Shown: positions 25,526 through 33,276 of the stretch, one piece after another | Numbering within the stretch: the first letter of the stretch is position 1 | Layout of the letters: the number at the start of each line of letters is the position of its first letter | Origin: Rhodospirillales bacterium | Lineage (GTDB): Bacteria; Pseudomonadota; Alphaproteobacteria; Reyranellales; Reyranellaceae | NCBI GenBank assembly: GCA_947469635.1 | Contig: CANIRG010000008.1 | Span: 1 to 36,227 of the forward strand | Direction: 5' to 3' | Length of the DNA: 36,227 nucleotides | The notes under the pieces: generated by a model | What the model saw: the letters and a program-made list of their open reading frames with translations, nothing else | Told to the model about the DNA's origin: nothing | The model's database searches: none | Made by a program: the position numbers and the translations under genes

Positions 25526-26352
25526 CGAACCTCATTCGCCCGCAGTTGGGAAAGTTGTGCGGCCAGGAAGGTCTTGGCGCGCTCCATGATCGGCCAGGGA
25601 TCGTGGCCGACGTTCGCCACTTCTTCGTGCGTCACCGTCACGCCGGCCTCGGCGAGGGACTGACGGAGTGCCCGCAGGCGCGCCGGCCGGGACACGCCCG
25701 CTGCATTGGCGCCCGGCATCCAGTATCGGCCACCTTCGCGATGCGTGATCTCATCGGCATCGAGATCGGCCGCGCCGACCAGTGTCTGGACGGGAACACG
25801 CCGCAGCGCGTCCCGGTCGAGCGTCGCGCCGAACCGATCCTGAAGGTCGCGCAGCCCCACCCACCAATCCCATTCGTCCGTCACCAGCGTCACCGAACCG
25901 GGCGCGCCGAGGGACGCGGCCCAGAGACGCTCGGGCCGGAGCAGCAGGAAGCGGTTCGCGAACTGCGCGCCGCCCGAGAATCCGAACAACCCGAAGCGGT
26001 CGGCCGGGACTTCCCAACGGGCTGCGACCTCGGCAACGATGTCGAGCAGGACCTCGTCGTAACGCAGGCCGGGCTCGCTCAAATACTTGTAGCCGTCGGG
26101 ATTGCCGTCGCCGCCCACCCCGACCGGAAAGAGCGGGCAAAGGATCAGCGCATTGTGGCTCACGCCGAAATCCTCGAAGCGGTCGCGGAACTCCATGAAG
26201 GTGCGTGGGCTGCCATGGATGACCACAGCCAGCTCCGGCCGAACCGCGCGCGCCCGGTAGCCGGGCGGCACGTACAGGCAATAGGAGAAGCGCGGATCGC
26301 TGCGAGCGGAATAGACCGTCGTGCAGCCGATATCGTAAAGACCCAAGGCCAT
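25522..26352 (-). CDS. Alpha/beta hydrolase, esterase/depolymerase-like
   Basis: This 276-residue cytoplasmic serine hydrolase resembles feruloyl-esterase or polyhydroxybutyrate-depolymerase-like proteins. The nucleophile elbow is GFSGG with S126, the oxyanion segment HGSPRTFMEF lies near residue 46, the probable acid is D197 or D199 (GAADLDADE), and the general base is H250 (NVGHDPWP). The start ATG 26352 was chosen because the frame upstream of it is unconserved low-complexity sequence running into the divergent promoter region. It has no signal peptide. It is the first gene of a two-gene unit with the orphan binding protein, so it may hydrolyse an ester or amide taken up with that protein's help. 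It is divergent from the GntR regulator, which probably controls it. Confidence 0.85.
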   Translation of the reverse strand: MALGLYDIGCTTVYSARSDPRFSYCLYVPPGYRARAVRPELAVVIHGSPRTFMEFRDRFEDFGVSHNALILCPLFPVGVGGDGNPDGYKYLSEPGLRYDEVLLDIVAEVAARWEVPADRFGLFGFSGGAQFANRFLLLRPERLWAASLGAPGSVTLVTDEWDWWVGLRDLQDRFGATLDRDALRRVPVQTLVGAADLDADEITHREGGRYWMPGANAAGVSRPARLRALRQSLAEAGVTVTHEEVANVGHDPWPIMERAKTFLAAQLSQLRANEVR

Positions 26353-26437
26353 TGTTGATCCAAAATGTGCTCCAATTCTTGTCTTCCTCGGCCCGGAGCG
26401 CAAGCCCGTTCGAGGCTTTACAGATCGCCGCCGTTGA
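26353..26437. promoter_or_regulatory. Divergent promoter region between hydrolase and GntR regulator
   Basis: This 85-base region should contain the promoters of both divergent units and the regulator's operator. On the minus strand TTGCGC (26403-26398) and AAGAAT (26380-26375) are 17 bases apart, a weak match (4/6 each). I see no clear dyad of the FCD-regulator type, and no convincing plus-strand promoter. Confidence 0.3.
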
Positions 26438-27124
26438 ATGAACGATGGGTACATGAGTGCAGTAAAGCCGCGCGCGGCCAAAGGCGCGGACGCGATAGCC
26501 ACCGCCATCTCGGCCGATATCGGCTCGGGCCTGCTCGGCAATGGCGCCTGGCTGAAGCAGGTCGACATCGAGGGCCGCTACGGATGCACGCGGGCCGATG
26601 CGCGACGCGCGCTCGAGGCGCTGGCCATCAAGGGGATCGTCCAGCGGATCCCGCAGCGCGGCTACTACGTCACGGTGATCGACGAGAGCAGCCGCCGTGA
26701 GCTCGTCGAGGTGCGCGTCCTCCTGGAAACGGCAACTGTTGCCAGCATCGTCGAGCGGGCGACCGCCAGGGACATAAGGGATCTACGCCGGCTTGCCGCC
26801 GACTTCGCCAGGGCGGCCCGGCATGGCGACATTGCCGAGAAATACGCGGCGAACCGCGCCTTCCACGTCCGCTTCACCGAGCTTTGCGCGAATCGGGAGC
26901 TGGCAAAGCTCGCCCTGGCCGTCCAGGGCGACCTGCCGACGACACCCATCGTCCAGTGGCGGTCGCAGGCGCGCATCGAGCAGTCCTGCAGGGAGCATTC
27001 GCTGATGCTCGACGCGCTTGCGAAGCGCGATGTCGCGAGGTTGACGGAGCTGATCGCGCTCCACATTCGCCAGCCGCGCGAAACGACCGGTCGCCTCAGT
27101 CGAGGCGCGCGCCGGTCTTCTTGA
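26438..27124 (+). CDS. GntR-family transcriptional regulator (FCD subfamily)
   Basis: This 228-residue regulator has an N-terminal winged helix (about 15-80): AIATAISADIGSGLLGNGAW and KQVDIEGRYGCTRADARRAL, followed by the wing GIVQRIPQRGYYVTV. The helical FCD effector domain (about 85-215) includes ELVEVRVLLETATVASIVE, the NRAFHVRFTELCANREL region with the metal or ligand His, and SCREHSLMLDALAKRD with a second conserved His. Such regulators usually repress catabolic or transport genes and respond to carboxylic acids or related compounds. An ATG at 26453 is an alternative start. It is divergent from the hydrolase/binding-protein unit, its likely target. Its stop lies 29 bases inside the end of the convergent Bug-protein gene. 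Confidence 0.9.
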   Translation: MNDGYMSAVKPRAAKGADAIATAISADIGSGLLGNGAWLKQVDIEGRYGCTRADARRALEALAIKGIVQRIPQRGYYVTVIDESSRRELVEVRVLLETATVASIVERATARDIRDLRRLAADFARAARHGDIAEKYAANRAFHVRFTELCANRELAKLALAVQGDLPTTPIVQWRSQARIEQSCREHSLMLDALAKRDVARLTELIALHIRQPRETTGRLSRGARRSS

Positions 27125-28067
27125 CGATGGGCTCCAGGCGCTCGAGGTCGGTGGCGAGCGTCTTGGCGAGCTCCTCGGGCGTGGAGGACGCGGGCTCGGC
27201 GCCCAGCGACACGATGCGCTCCTTGATGGCATCGGAGGCAAGGATAGGCTGCAGGGCGGCGTTCAGCCGGCCGACGATCTCGGGCGGCGTTCCGGCCGGC
27301 GCGAACAGGGCGTGCCAGCCCGACGCCACCTCGACGCCGTTGATGCCATGGGCCGCCAAGGTCTTGACCTGCGGCAGGGCCGGCAGCGGGTTGGGGCCGA
27401 TGACGGCCAGCGCCTTCAGCTTTCCTGACTGGATATGCGACATGGTCGTTGCCGAATCGAACATGAAGTCGATCTGTCCCGACAGCAGATCGCTCACGGC
27501 CGGTGCCAGCCCCTTGTAGGGCACGTGGTTGGTCTCGACGCCCGCCGATGTGTTGAACAGCTCGGTGGCGATCTGGATCAGGCTGCCGCTGCCGGCCGAA
27601 CCGTAGTTGAGCGTCCTGGGCTTGGCCTTGGCCAGCGTCACGAAGGCCTCGACCGTGTCGACGCCGAGCTTGGGATGGACCACCAGGATGAAGTTGGTTC
27701 GCGCCGTCAGCGTGATCGGGGCAAAGCTCTTGACCGGATCGAACGGCAGCTCGCGATAGAGGAAGGGATTGAGGTTGAGCGTGCTACCGCCCGTGGCGAA
27801 CAGCGTGTAGCCGTCCGGGGCGGCGCGCGCGACACTTGATGCGGCGATGTTGCCGTTGGCGCCGGGCCGGTTCTCGATCACGACCGGCTGGCCGAGGGCC
27901 TGCGACAGCCGATCGCCGTAGGAACGGGCGATGGTGTCGATCGAGCCGCCGGCCGTGACGGACACGACGATATGGATGGCCTTGGACGGATAGGCCGCCT
28001 GGGCGTGGGCGCGCGTGCCGACCAGGAGGGGTGCAGGCAGGAGAGACAGCAGCGTGCGGCGCTTCAT
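27096..28067 (-). CDS. Tripartite tricarboxylate transporter binding protein (Bug/TctC family)
   Basis: This 323-residue periplasmic binding protein has the signal MKRRTLLSLLPAPLLVGTRA with cleavage after AHA. The mature sequence begins AAYPSKAIHIVVSVTAGGSID and continues GQPVVIENRPGANGNIAAS and AAPDGYTLFATGGST, all hallmarks of the Bug fold. Family members bind carboxylates, aromatic acids or amides. As is common for Bug proteins, no TctA/TctB membrane genes lie next to it. It is the last gene of the catabolic operon and is coupled by ATGA (28064-28067) to the upstream hydrolase. It may provide uptake or sensing of the pathway substrate. Confidence 0.94.
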   Translation of the reverse strand: MKRRTLLSLLPAPLLVGTRAHAQAAYPSKAIHIVVSVTAGGSIDTIARSYGDRLSQALGQPVVIENRPGANGNIAASSVARAAPDGYTLFATGGSTLNLNPFLYRELPFDPVKSFAPITLTARTNFILVVHPKLGVDTVEAFVTLAKAKPRTLNYGSAGSGSLIQIATELFNTSAGVETNHVPYKGLAPAVSDLLSGQIDFMFDSATTMSHIQSGKLKALAVIGPNPLPALPQVKTLAAHGINGVEVASGWHALFAPAGTPPEIVGRLNAALQPILASDAIKERIVSLGAEPASSTPEELAKTLATDLERLEPIVKKTGARLD

Positions 28068-28894
28068 CGACGGGAACTCCCGGTCTTGGCAATGAAATCT
28101 GTGAGGAGCGAATTGAAGGTCTCGGGCCGCTCGAGATAGAGGGCGTGCCCGGCGCCATGCACGATATGGACCGGCGCCGCGGGCCTGACCGACGCGGCCT
28201 CGATATTCCGGGCGGGCGGCGTGATCACGTCGCCGTCGCCGTAGATGAACTGCACCGGCATATCCGCTGGCAGGCGAGCGATGTCGGCCTTCACGTCGCC
28301 GGCCGCCAGCATGCGCGCGGCCTGGGCGTAGCCGTCGGGCCGAACGGCGGCCATGGTCTCGACGACGCGCCGGATCATGACAGGCGTCGCGTCCGCCGCC
28401 AGCAGGCGCGGCCCGCGCTGCTCGGCCATCTGGCGCGGACCGAGGGTCGCAATGTCGCCGAGGCGCTGGCCCAGCAGCTTCTCGCGCTCGGCCGCAGGCA
28501 GGTGGGCTTGGCCTGCGGCGACGCTGGCGAGCGTCAACGACAGAATGCGGTCGGGATGGTCGGCCGCGAACGACGCGGCCATGAGCACACCCAGGGAATG
28601 GCCGACCAGATGGCAGGCGGGAATGCCGAGCCCGTCGAGGAACAGGCGCAGCGCCCTCGCATAGTCACGGGCGACAGGCGATTGCGGCGCGAGGCTGGTC
28701 GAACCGCCGTAACCAGGTGCGTCCCAGGCGACGACACGAAAGGCGCCCGACAGCGCAGAAAACTGATCGTCGAAGGCGCGCGCGGCCGAGCCGATGCCGT
28801 GCAGCAGCACGAGCGGCGGCCCAGCCCCCGCCTCGCCGTAGGTGAAGACCGTGTTGCCGATCTCCAGCCGGCGAGGCGCGATCGTCTGTGTCAT
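28064..28894 (-). CDS. Alpha/beta hydrolase, possibly a ring-cleavage-product hydrolase
   Basis: This 276-residue alpha/beta hydrolase has the oxyanion motif LLHGIGSAARAF (about 30-41), the nucleophile GHSLG with S100, the acid D222 (YGDGDVITPP) and the base H250 (GAGHALYLERP). Overall it resembles the meta-cleavage-product hydrolase/haloperoxidase branch. Its place in a cluster with an extradiol-type dioxygenase and Rieske oxygenase supports hydrolysis of a C-C, ester or enol-lactone bond in a ring-cleavage intermediate, but this is inference. The start is ATG 28894, coupled by ATGA to the bicupin stop. No signal peptide is visible, so it is cytoplasmic. Confidence 0.88.
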   Translation of the reverse strand: MTQTIAPRRLEIGNTVFTYGEAGAGPPLVLLHGIGSAARAFDDQFSALSGAFRVVAWDAPGYGGSTSLAPQSPVARDYARALRLFLDGLGIPACHLVGHSLGVLMAASFAADHPDRILSLTLASVAAGQAHLPAAEREKLLGQRLGDIATLGPRQMAEQRGPRLLAADATPVMIRRVVETMAAVRPDGYAQAARMLAAGDVKADIARLPADMPVQFIYGDGDVITPPARNIEAASVRPAAPVHIVHGAGHALYLERPETFNSLLTDFIAKTGSSRR

Positions 28895-29847
28895 GCCGCT
28901 TCGAAGACGACGGTCTCGGCGGCGGGCGAGCCCACCACCATGGTGAACTGCGCATCGACGAAGCCGTCGTTGCGGAAGTAGTGCGGCCGGCCGGCCGGAT
29001 TGAACAGCAGGTCTCGCGCGCCGAGACGGCGCTCGACGATCTCGCCATCCTGCTCCCAGCCGACGGTGACGGCGCCTTCGAGGACAAAATAGGTGTCCTC
29101 GACGTCGCGCACGTAGGGGCGCACAGCGACACCCTTGGGCAGATGGATCATGTCCATGCGATAGCTGTAGGCCGGCGCGCCACCGTCGCCGACGTAAGCG
29201 AGGCGCGCAAAGCCCGCTCTGTCCCACACCGCGACGCGGTCGCGGTAGCGCACGACATGCTTGCCGAGCTCCTGGTGCCGGCGGTCGGTGCTCTCGGGCG
29301 AGAACAGCTGGATCTTTTCCGGGCCGGGCGCGCCGAAGCGGCGCGACAGCTCGAGCTCCTTGTTCTTGGGATGGCAGACATGGACCGGCATCTCGGGCGT
29401 GCCGCTGCCCACGGTGATCTGCATCAGCACCGGCTCGACGCCGTCGTTGCGGAAGCCGTGCGGCCGGCCGCTCTTGTTCAGCAGCATGTCCTTGGGCCCG
29501 AGCTTCACCTCGACGACCTCGTCGCCCCACACGGTACCGACCGTGAGCACGCCCTGCAGGATGAAGAAATGCTCCACGACCTCGTGTGCGTGCGAGGCCG
29601 CGAACTTGCCCACGGGCTGGTTCACCAGGCTGAAGGTGAAATGCTCGGCCTTCAGCGTCGTGGGATCGTTCGACTTGGGCGAGCCGCCGGCACCGACATA
29701 GCGCAGCTGGGCGCGCAGCAGGTCGGGGAAGCCGCGGCTGGCCGGGAAGGCGTCCCAATCGAACGTCTTCTCGGTGAACAGGCCGGTGTAGGCGCGCATC
29801 TCGCGGGCGAGGGTGCTGGGCTGCGGTGCAAGATTGGTGTCTGGCAT
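28891..29847 (-). CDS. Bicupin protein, putative dioxygenase-like
   Basis: This 318-residue protein has two cupin domains. The first (about 70-150) matches motif 1 in full, with metal ligands H86, H88 and E92 (SHAHEVVEHFFILQG) and the motif 2 histidine H130 (GRPHGFRND). The second (about 225-310) keeps the fold and H289 (GRPHYFRND) but has Y245, R247 and D251 where the two His and the Glu should be, so it probably does not bind metal in the same way. The arrangement resembles gentisate/salicylate 1,2-dioxygenase-like bicupins, although the length and sequence are not a clear match. Start ATG 29847 has a near-perfect ribosome-binding site. It lies 20 bases after the IclR gene and is coupled to the hydrolase. 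Confidence 0.85.
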   Translation of the reverse strand: MPDTNLAPQPSTLAREMRAYTGLFTEKTFDWDAFPASRGFPDLLRAQLRYVGAGGSPKSNDPTTLKAEHFTFSLVNQPVGKFAASHAHEVVEHFFILQGVLTVGTVWGDEVVEVKLGPKDMLLNKSGRPHGFRNDGVEPVLMQITVGSGTPEMPVHVCHPKNKELELSRRFGAPGPEKIQLFSPESTDRRHQELGKHVVRYRDRVAVWDRAGFARLAYVGDGGAPAYSYRMDMIHLPKGVAVRPYVRDVEDTYFVLEGAVTVGWEQDGEIVERRLGARDLLFNPAGRPHYFRNDGFVDAQFTMVVGSPAAETVVFEAA

Positions 29848-29851
29848 GTCA

Positions 29852-29861
29852 CTTCCTCCTC
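29852..29861 (-). promoter_or_regulatory. Strong ribosome-binding site of the bicupin gene
   Basis: On the minus strand GAGGAGGAAG ends 4 bases before the ATG at 29847, inside the 20-base gap after the IclR stop. It is the strongest Shine-Dalgarno sequence I see in the operon and fixes the bicupin start. It suggests that translation of the bicupin-hydrolase-Bug part is independent of the regulator gene. Confidence 0.6.
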
Positions 29862-29867
29862 AAGAAA

Positions 29868-30683
29868 TCAGGACGGGCTCTTCGTCGCGTCGGGTGCCGT
29901 GCGGCAGAGCCAGCGCGAGATTTCCGCGGCGGCCCCGAGCACGGCTTCCTTGAGGTCGCCGTGCATGGCGTGGTCGTCGATATGGGCATTAACGGCCGTG
30001 ACGTTGATGGCCGCCAGGATGCCGCCCGAGCTGTCGCGCACGGGGGCGGCGATGGCGCTGACGCCCGCCTCGAAGAAAGACTGGCTGACGGCATAGCCGC
30101 GCGTGCGATCCTCTGCCAGCAGCGCCTTCAGGGCCTTCAACGTCGTCGGCGTCTGCTTGCTGAAGCGCTCCAGTGGCTGCTTGCCGAAAAGCCGCTCCAG
30201 CTCCTTGTCGCCCATCTCGAAGATGGTCATGCGGCCCATGATGGTGGCATGGACGGGAAAGCGCGTGCCGATGCTCACGCTGCTGGCGATCGTGCTGCGG
30301 GCGGCGAAGCGCGAGACATAGATGATCTCGCGGCCGTCGCGGACCGCCATGTGCGACGACAGGCCGGTGCGGTCGCGCAGCCGCTGCAGGATGGGCTGGG
30401 CCAGCTCGACCATGTCTAGCGAGGCGAGGTACTCGAAGCCGCGATTGAGCAGAGCCGGCCCGAGGCTGAAATGGCGCTTGTCCTGCTCGCAGCGCACATA
30501 GTCCATCGACTGCAGCGTCTGCAGCAGGCGGAAGACTTTCGTGCGCGGCAGCGAGAGCTTGAGCGCGATCTCGGGCGCGGTGAAGCTGCGCCGCTCGCCG
30601 CCGAACAGCGACAGGATGCCGAGCCCCTGCGCGAGCGCGGGAACGATGTATTTGTTCTCGGCGGGAAGCGGAGCGCTTGCCAT
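29868..30683 (-). CDS. IclR-family transcriptional regulator
   Basis: This 271-residue regulator has an N-terminal winged helix (about 10-75): VPALAQGLGILSLFGGERRS and FTAPEIALKLSLPRTKVFRL, then LQTLQSMDYVRCEQDKRHFS. The C-terminal effector domain (about 85-260) contains LRDRTGLSSHMAVRDGREII and YVSRFAARSTIASSVSIGTR, ending with AGVSAIAAPVRDSSGGILAA. IclR proteins commonly control aromatic catabolism (for example PcaR, PobR, HmgR). Start ATG 30683 is preferred over an in-frame GTG at 30707. The gene sits inside the catabolic operon, 25 bases after the SDR gene and 20 before the bicupin, an unusual placement suggesting autoregulation with the pathway. Confidence 0.92.
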   Translation of the reverse strand: MASAPLPAENKYIVPALAQGLGILSLFGGERRSFTAPEIALKLSLPRTKVFRLLQTLQSMDYVRCEQDKRHFSLGPALLNRGFEYLASLDMVELAQPILQRLRDRTGLSSHMAVRDGREIIYVSRFAARSTIASSVSIGTRFPVHATIMGRMTIFEMGDKELERLFGKQPLERFSKQTPTTLKALKALLAEDRTRGYAVSQSFFEAGVSAIAAPVRDSSGGILAAINVTAVNAHIDDHAMHGDLKEAVLGAAAEISRWLCRTAPDATKSPS

Positions 30684-30708
30684 TTGAGAGCCCTGGAAAT
30701 CCTTCACG

Positions 30709-31467
30709 TCAGTTGAACACGAAGCCGCCGTTGACCGGCAGCAACTGGCCGGTGACGAAGCCCGCCCCCTGCCCCAGCAGGAACACCACGGCGCCAGTCA
30801 CGTCGTCGGGATGCTGCTCGCGCTTCATGGCGCGGCCCGAGACATAGTGCTGCTTACGCTCCTCCGGCACGTATTCGGTCGCCTCGACCATCACCAGGCC
30901 TGGCGCGATCGCGTTAACGGCGATGCCGTCGGGCCCGAGCTCGCGCGCCAGCGAGCGCGTCATCGCGATCACCGCACCCTTGCTGCCGACATAGTGCAGC
31001 AGGCGCGGTGCGCCCCAAAGCGCGGTGTCGGAGGCGAGATTGACGATGCGGCCGCCCAGCGTCGACCGCCGCAACAACGGCGCCATCGCCTTGATCATGA
31101 GCCAGGTGCCGCGGACGTTCACCGCCATCACCCGGTCCCAGGTCTCGATGTCGATCTCCTCGAAGCCCTTGCCGCCGATGCCCGTCGCGATGGCGCCGTT
31201 GTTCACCAGCCCGTCGATGGCACCGCACTCAGCCGCGACCTTCGCGGCAAAAACCTCGATCGATGTCGGATCGCCGAGATCGACCGGCAGGAACACGGCC
31301 TTGGCCCCCGCCTCGCGCAGCGCACCGACCGTCGCCTCGCCCCAGTCCGCACGAATGTCGGCGACGACAATTCTCTCGGCACCGGCTGCCGCACAGGCTT
31401 GGGCGAAGGCGCGGCCCAGACCACGCCCGCCGCCGGTGACCAGGATCGTACGGCCCTGCAAGCTCAT
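30709..31467 (-). CDS. Short-chain dehydrogenase/reductase
   Basis: This 252-residue classical SDR oxidises or reduces alcohol/ketone or dihydrodiol substrates with NAD(P). The cofactor motif is TGGGRGLG (11-18). D37 (VVADIRA) at the end of the second strand points to NAD. The structural motif is NNGA (89-92) rather than NNAG. The catalytic residues are S146, Y159 and K163 (YVGSK), in standard spacing. The C-terminus GFVTGQLLPVNGGFVFN matches the family. The start ATG 31467 overlaps the permease stop (ATGA). Beside a Rieske oxygenase it could be a dihydrodiol dehydrogenase or act on a later intermediate; the sequence alone cannot decide. Confidence 0.93.
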   Translation of the reverse strand: MSLQGRTILVTGGGRGLGRAFAQACAAAGAERIVVADIRADWGEATVGALREAGAKAVFLPVDLGDPTSIEVFAAKVAAECGAIDGLVNNGAIATGIGGKGFEEIDIETWDRVMAVNVRGTWLMIKAMAPLLRRSTLGGRIVNLASDTALWGAPRLLHYVGSKGAVIAMTRSLARELGPDGIAVNAIAPGLVMVEATEYVPEERKQHYVSGRAMKREQHPDDVTGAVVFLLGQGAGFVTGQLLPVNGGFVFN

Positions 31468-32267
31468 ATCGCCAGCCGCGCGCGTGACGGCAGATAGTGC
31501 AGCACGCGCGTCTCGACGGCGACGACGATGCCGTAGAGGGCGATGCCGATAAGGGTCAGCATGATGATGGTGACGAACACCTTGGCCGTCTCGCCCGCGC
31601 CTTCGCTGAAGGCCAGCAGATAGCCCAGGCCCATGTTGCCGCCGACCAGCTCGCCCACCAGCACGCCGATCACCGCGAGGGTGGCGGCGATGCGCAGGCC
31701 CGCGAACAGCGGCGGCATGGCGGCGGGAAACTCGATCTTCCAGAAGACCTGGAACCGGTTGGCCGTGAACGATTTGGCCAGCCGCACGACGTCGGGATCG
31801 AGCGCCCGCACCGCCCCCAAGACATTGATCATCACCGGAAAGAACACGATCAGGATGCAGACCAGGATCTTCGGATAGACCGTGTAGCCGAACCAGATGA
31901 TGAAGAGCGGCGCGAAGGCCACCTTCGGCGCGATCTGCAGTGCCAATATGTAAGGCGACAGCACGAACTCGGCCGTCGGCGACATGCCGAGCGCGAAGCC
32001 GCAGAGGACGCCCAGCATCACGCCCAGGATGAAGCCGACACCGACCTGCATCGCCGTGATCCCGGTATGGAACAGCAACCGATCGCGGGCGAGCATGTGC
32101 AGGAACTCCTGCCACACCAGGCTGACCGATGGGATGATGAACGGCGGGATGCCGAGCAGGCCCGGCAGCCATTGCCAGGCCGCCAGGAAGATCACGAACA
32201 GCAAGGCGCTGGCCACGACCATCCGGCGCACGCCTAGCTGCAGCATCGCGGGTCGCGCAACGCTCAT
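31464..32267 (-). CDS. ABC importer permease (SsuC/TauC type)
   Basis: This 267-residue permease belongs to the nitrate/sulfonate/taurine/pyrimidine-precursor class. It has about six helices; the first is VASALLFVIFLAAWQWLPGL. Sequence typical of the class includes LQIAPKVAFAPLFIIWFGYT, then YPKILVCILIVFFPVMIN. The EAA loop is VRLAKSFTANRFQVFWKIEF with PAAMPPLFAGLRI. A final part reads VIGVLVGELVGGNMGLGYLL. ATGA overlaps join it to the binding-protein gene upstream (32264-32267) and the SDR gene downstream (31464-31467). It transports an unidentified organic anion, plausibly the aromatic substrate of the cluster. Confidence 0.94.
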   Translation of the reverse strand: MSVARPAMLQLGVRRMVVASALLFVIFLAAWQWLPGLLGIPPFIIPSVSLVWQEFLHMLARDRLLFHTGITAMQVGVGFILGVMLGVLCGFALGMSPTAEFVLSPYILALQIAPKVAFAPLFIIWFGYTVYPKILVCILIVFFPVMINVLGAVRALDPDVVRLAKSFTANRFQVFWKIEFPAAMPPLFAGLRIAATLAVIGVLVGELVGGNMGLGYLLAFSEGAGETAKVFVTIIMLTLIGIALYGIVVAVETRVLHYLPSRARLAI

Positions 32268-33247
32268 TTGATGAACTGGTTGGTGTAGAGGTCCTTCACC
32301 GGCGTGGGCGTCTTGATCAGCCCCTCCTTGGCATAAAAGTCCTGCAGGCTCGACAGGCGAGCTTCGTCCATCTCGCCCAAGACCTTCTGGCCGCCGTAGA
32401 CATACTGGTTGTAGAGCTTGAACGAGAGGGCGACGAAGTCCTCCTTGCCGGCGAGCTCGGGCGTGGCCTTCACGAAGTCGACGGCAGCGCCGGCCGGATC
32501 GGCCATGATGTCCTTCATGCCCTTCAGCGTGGCGCTCACGACCTTCTGGATGAGCTGCGGGTTCTTCTGGATGGTCTCGTCGGAGGCGATGATGGCCTGG
32601 GCCATGCTCTTGAAGAGCTTGTCCGAGGGGATCACCTCGATGTTCTTCTTCGCCATCATGATCTGGGCGGTCCAGTCGGGCGTCGAGGCGAAGGCATCGG
32701 CCTGGCCCGCGAGGAAGAGCTTCCAGACGTTGACCGGGCCGGCCGCCTGAGCGTTCACGTCGTCCTTGGTCATGCCCTGGCTCGCGAGCATGCCCAGCAG
32801 GGCGAAATAGGTCGTGTCCTGGTAGGCCAGCACCGTGACGGTCTTACCCTTGAGATCCTTGACCGTGTTCAGCCCCTTGTCCTTGTCGAGCACGAGCTGC
32901 ATCAGCGCGCCGCCGCCCAGCACGGCCACCGACTTCACCGGCACGCCGTTGGGACGGACGATGATCGAGGTGTCACCGATGCCGCCGCCGATCACCGCAT
33001 TGCCGGCGCCGACCTGCTTGGCGACGTCGACGCCGCCGCGCGCGACCTGAAAGGTGACCTCGAGGCCCTCGGCCTTGAAGTAGCCGCGCTGCTGGGCCAG
33101 CACGAAGGGACCGAAGGCCGGCAGCGAGATCGGCGCCGGCAGCAGATAGGTGATGGCCTCAGCCGAGGCGTGGCCCGAGCCCATCGTCATTCCGGCAGCG
33201 ATGCAGACGCCGGCGAATGCCAGACGCAAATCTGAGAATTTCGACAT
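32264..33247 (-). CDS. ABC importer substrate-binding protein (SsuA/NMT1 type)
   Basis: This 327-residue periplasmic binding protein belongs to the NMT1/THI5-like and sulfonate/nitrate class. The Sec signal is LRLAFAGVCIAAGMTMGSGH with cleavage at ASA-EA near residue 30. The mature sequence shows YLLPAPISLPAFGPFVLAQQ and RGYFKAEGLEVTFQVARGGV, then LNTVKDLKGKTVTVLAYQDT and a C-terminal region DEARLSSLQDFYAKEGLIKT. The start at 33247 follows GGGGAAGAGGGAA. It lies 29 bases after the ATPase stop and is coupled to the permease by ATGA. Binding proteins of this class for phthalate and other aromatic acids are known, which would fit the cluster. Confidence 0.94.
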   Translation of the reverse strand: MSKFSDLRLAFAGVCIAAGMTMGSGHASAEAITYLLPAPISLPAFGPFVLAQQRGYFKAEGLEVTFQVARGGVDVAKQVGAGNAVIGGGIGDTSIIVRPNGVPVKSVAVLGGGALMQLVLDKDKGLNTVKDLKGKTVTVLAYQDTTYFALLGMLASQGMTKDDVNAQAAGPVNVWKLFLAGQADAFASTPDWTAQIMMAKKNIEVIPSDKLFKSMAQAIIASDETIQKNPQLIQKVVSATLKGMKDIMADPAGAAVDFVKATPELAGKEDFVALSFKLYNQYVYGGQKVLGEMDEARLSSLQDFYAKEGLIKTPTPVKDLYTNQFIK

Positions 33248-33276
33248 CGTAGGTTCCCTCTTCCCCTGTGATTCGG

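Noticed and set aside
24077-25663. 528-codon plus-strand frame opposite the orphan binding protein
   Set aside because: Leu/Arg/His-rich antisense product without motifs; the minus-strand gene is clearly the real one.
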